Assembly: GCA_002412425.1 (NCBI GenBank)
Contig: DHVB01000059.1
Span: forward strand, 1-43,715
Length of the DNA stretch: 43,715 bases
Direction of reading: 5' to 3'
From: Bacteroidales bacterium UBA5219
GTDB lineage: Bacteria > Bacteroidota > Bacteroidia > Bacteroidales > ML635J-15
A program made the position numbers and the translations under genes. Below the pieces are notes generated by a model, which saw nothing but the letters and a program-made list of their open reading frames with translations, ran no database searches and was not told where the DNA came from. This document shows positions 42,425-43,715 of this stretch, in pieces. Position 1 is the first letter of the stretch, and every line of letters begins with the position of its first letter.

Positions 42425-43417
42425 ATGAAAACTAAATTTGAAATTTTAATTGTACTTGTTCTTATCAGTTTTTCATTTTCAACAAATTTATTTGCTCAAC
42501 GCACAACTGATATTGAAAATGGTAAGGACTATCCGTTAATTAGTCGTTTTGACAATGCCGTAATTGAGTTTTATAAAGAAACAAAATGGGGATCTTATAA
42601 ATTACCTGTTAACGAAAAAGGAGCTATTGATTGGGGAAATCCTAATGTTTTAGAAGGCAAGGTTACACGTATTCAATACACTACCTCTGTTGATAATAAC
42701 TCGGAATTTGTTTTACATAATTACAAAGCAGCATTTAAAAAAGCAGGCTTTACAGTTTTAATTTCTATAGCAAATGAAGAGCTTGGTGTAGCTGATAGAC
42801 CTCATTCATGGAGCGACAAATACTACCGTTCAGGCTTATATGGGAACGATGGCTTATATAATGATAAATTTGGAATCGGATTGAATTTCCCGTCTTGGAA
42901 AAGCAATCATTCGTTTATAGTCGCACAGGGAAATAAGGCAGGAAAAGATATTTATGCAATTATTTATACTGTGGTTGATGATAATTACACTTTAATTACT
43001 CAAGATGTTGTTGAAGTTGAAGCAGTTGAAACAGGAATGGTTACTGCTGAAAATATTTCGAAAGGAATTCAAACTGAAGGATATTTTACTGTTTATGACA
43101 TCTTTTTTGATACAGGAAAATCTGAAGTAAAACCAGAATCTGCTGATGCCTTGAAAACTATCGCCGAATATTTGAATGCAAATAAAACCCAAAAAGTTAT
43201 AATAGTGGGACATACAGATAATGTAGGTGATTTTGATATGAATATAACTCTTTCAAAAGACCGAGCAAATGCAGTAATGGAAAAACTTATATCTGATTAT
43301 GCTGTCTCTAAAGATCAACTCAAACCATATGGTGTGGGGTCTGTTTCTCCTGTTGCAAGCAATTCAACTGAAGAGGGTAGAGCTAAAAACAGACGTGTTG
43401 AGGTAGTTGAACAATAA
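42425..43417 (+). CDS. exported DUF4892 + OmpA-domain protein
   Basis: This 330-residue protein has a signal peptide ending NLFAQ (about residue 25). An N-terminal domain at about 30-190 begins DIENGKDYPLISRFDNAVIEFY, the typical DUF4892 opening. The C-terminal OmpA/MotB peptidoglycan-binding domain at about 215-330 has YDIFFDTGKSEVKPESADAL, VIIVGHTDNVGDFDMNITLS, LKPYGVGSVSPVASN and EEGRAKNRRVEVVE. It probably sits in the periplasm and binds the cell wall; no lipobox is present. Confidence 0.88.
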   Translation: MKTKFEILIVLVLISFSFSTNLFAQRTTDIENGKDYPLISRFDNAVIEFYKETKWGSYKLPVNEKGAIDWGNPNVLEGKVTRIQYTTSVDNNSEFVLHNYKAAFKKAGFTVLISIANEELGVADRPHSWSDKYYRSGLYGNDGLYNDKFGIGLNFPSWKSNHSFIVAQGNKAGKDIYAIIYTVVDDNYTLITQDVVEVEAVETGMVTAENISKGIQTEGYFTVYDIFFDTGKSEVKPESADALKTIAEYLNANKTQKVIIVGHTDNVGDFDMNITLSKDRANAVMEKLISDYAVSKDQLKPYGVGSVSPVASNSTEEGRAKNRRVEVVEQ

Positions 43418-43477
43418 TTAATATGCGACAAGCGGTATAGATAATAACAATTTTTGTAATGATGAAATTAAAATAAA

Positions 43478-43715
43478 ATGAAAAAATCTTGTTGTACATT
43501 AATATTTGCTGTAGTTGCAATTTTTTGTTTTGCACAAAATGGATATAAAAAAGTGTATAAATATGGTGCATACAACAGAGATTGGGCATTGGTAAAAGAT
43601 ATTACTGGGAATTATGGATTTATTGACAGTTATGGCAAAGAAGTAGTTCCTACCAATTACAAAAAAATTGGAAAGTTTAATAAAACTGTCTATAACTATG
43701 CTTTAGTCAAAGATG
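43478..43715 (+). CDS. WG-repeat exported protein (5' end only)
   Basis: An ATG at 43478 opens a frame that runs off the window (79 codons seen). A signal peptide (MKKSCCTLIFAVVAIFCFAQ) is followed by repeats of the WG/KWG type: RDWALVKDITGNYGFIDSYG then KEVVPTNYKKIGKF and YNYALVKD. Such repeats form beta-propeller-like folds in secreted bacterial proteins. The rest of the gene lies outside. Confidence 0.8.
   Translation, partial: MKKSCCTLIFAVVAIFCFAQNGYKKVYKYGAYNRDWALVKDITGNYGFIDSYGKEVVPTNYKKIGKFNKTVYNYALVKD

Overview
The window is AT-rich chromosomal DNA from a member of the Bacteroidota, most likely an uncultured or poorly described lineage. The evidence is consistent: type IX secretion (T9SS) C-terminal sorting domains on PKD and Ig-like surface proteins, a GldA-type ABC ATPase, the long Bacteroidota form of PurF, a DUF2723 membrane glycosyltransferase, the ftsX-DUF3098-uppP-truB-queA gene order, many SCxx/TACxx lipoproteins, and promoters of the Bacteroidota type (TAnnTTTG, sometimes with TTTG 19-20 bases upstream). 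Most start codons have no Shine-Dalgarno sequence, which makes the one strong exception (mgtE) stand out. I see no tRNA, rRNA, CRISPR array, integrase or transposase.

Layout. 0-7 kb: the tail of an unknown gene, an exported hypothetical protein, a divergent phosphoglycerate kinase, a PKD/T9SS surface protein, RNase HI, a frameshifted exported (probably outer-membrane) protein and a lipocalin-like lipoprotein. 7-14.4 kb: a long same-strand run with an Ig-repeat T9SS protein, FtsX, DUF3098, UppP, TruB, QueA and a small exported protein, so cell division, envelope lipid recycling and tRNA modification share one likely operon. 14.5-22.5 kb: a PolB-like exonuclease and uridine kinase (minus), ManA (plus), GldA (minus), a small conserved protein, a self-contained lipoprotein unit with a long structured leader lying between 83-bp direct repeats, PurF (minus) and a DUF58 protein (plus). 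22.5-23.3 kb: a gene-free stretch packed with inverted and short tandem repeats. 23.3-27.1 kb (minus): an OmpA-type lipoprotein, a PKD lipoprotein and two related lipoproteins, with a 160-bp imperfect palindrome at 25.6 kb. 27.2-39.5 kb (plus): a surface-glycan region with a GT-C enzyme, polysaccharide deacetylase, exonuclease III, a frameshifted GT2, a WecD-like acyltransferase, an AAA ATPase, a WecE-like aminotransferase and two polytopic membrane proteins. 39.5-43.7 kb: the Mg2+ transporter MgtE with a striking leader, a PLP sulfur-amino-acid enzyme, a DUF4892/OmpA protein and the start of a WG-repeat protein.

The strongest candidate for something undescribed is the mgtE leader (39551-39680). 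It holds a 12-codon reading frame starting Met-Asp-Glu-Gly-Pro, followed at once by two mutually exclusive hairpins, one of which buries the only strong Shine-Dalgarno sequence I noticed in the window. This resembles in logic the enterobacterial MgtL leaders, where an acidic/proline nascent peptide destabilises the ribosome at low Mg2+, but it sits in front of an unrelated transporter in a different phylum. Other points of interest are a family of 9-bp and 7-bp tandem repeats that follow stop codons in one fixed orientation, REP-like palindromes, two genes broken at poly(A) runs, and a PGK lacking a conserved substrate-binding arginine.
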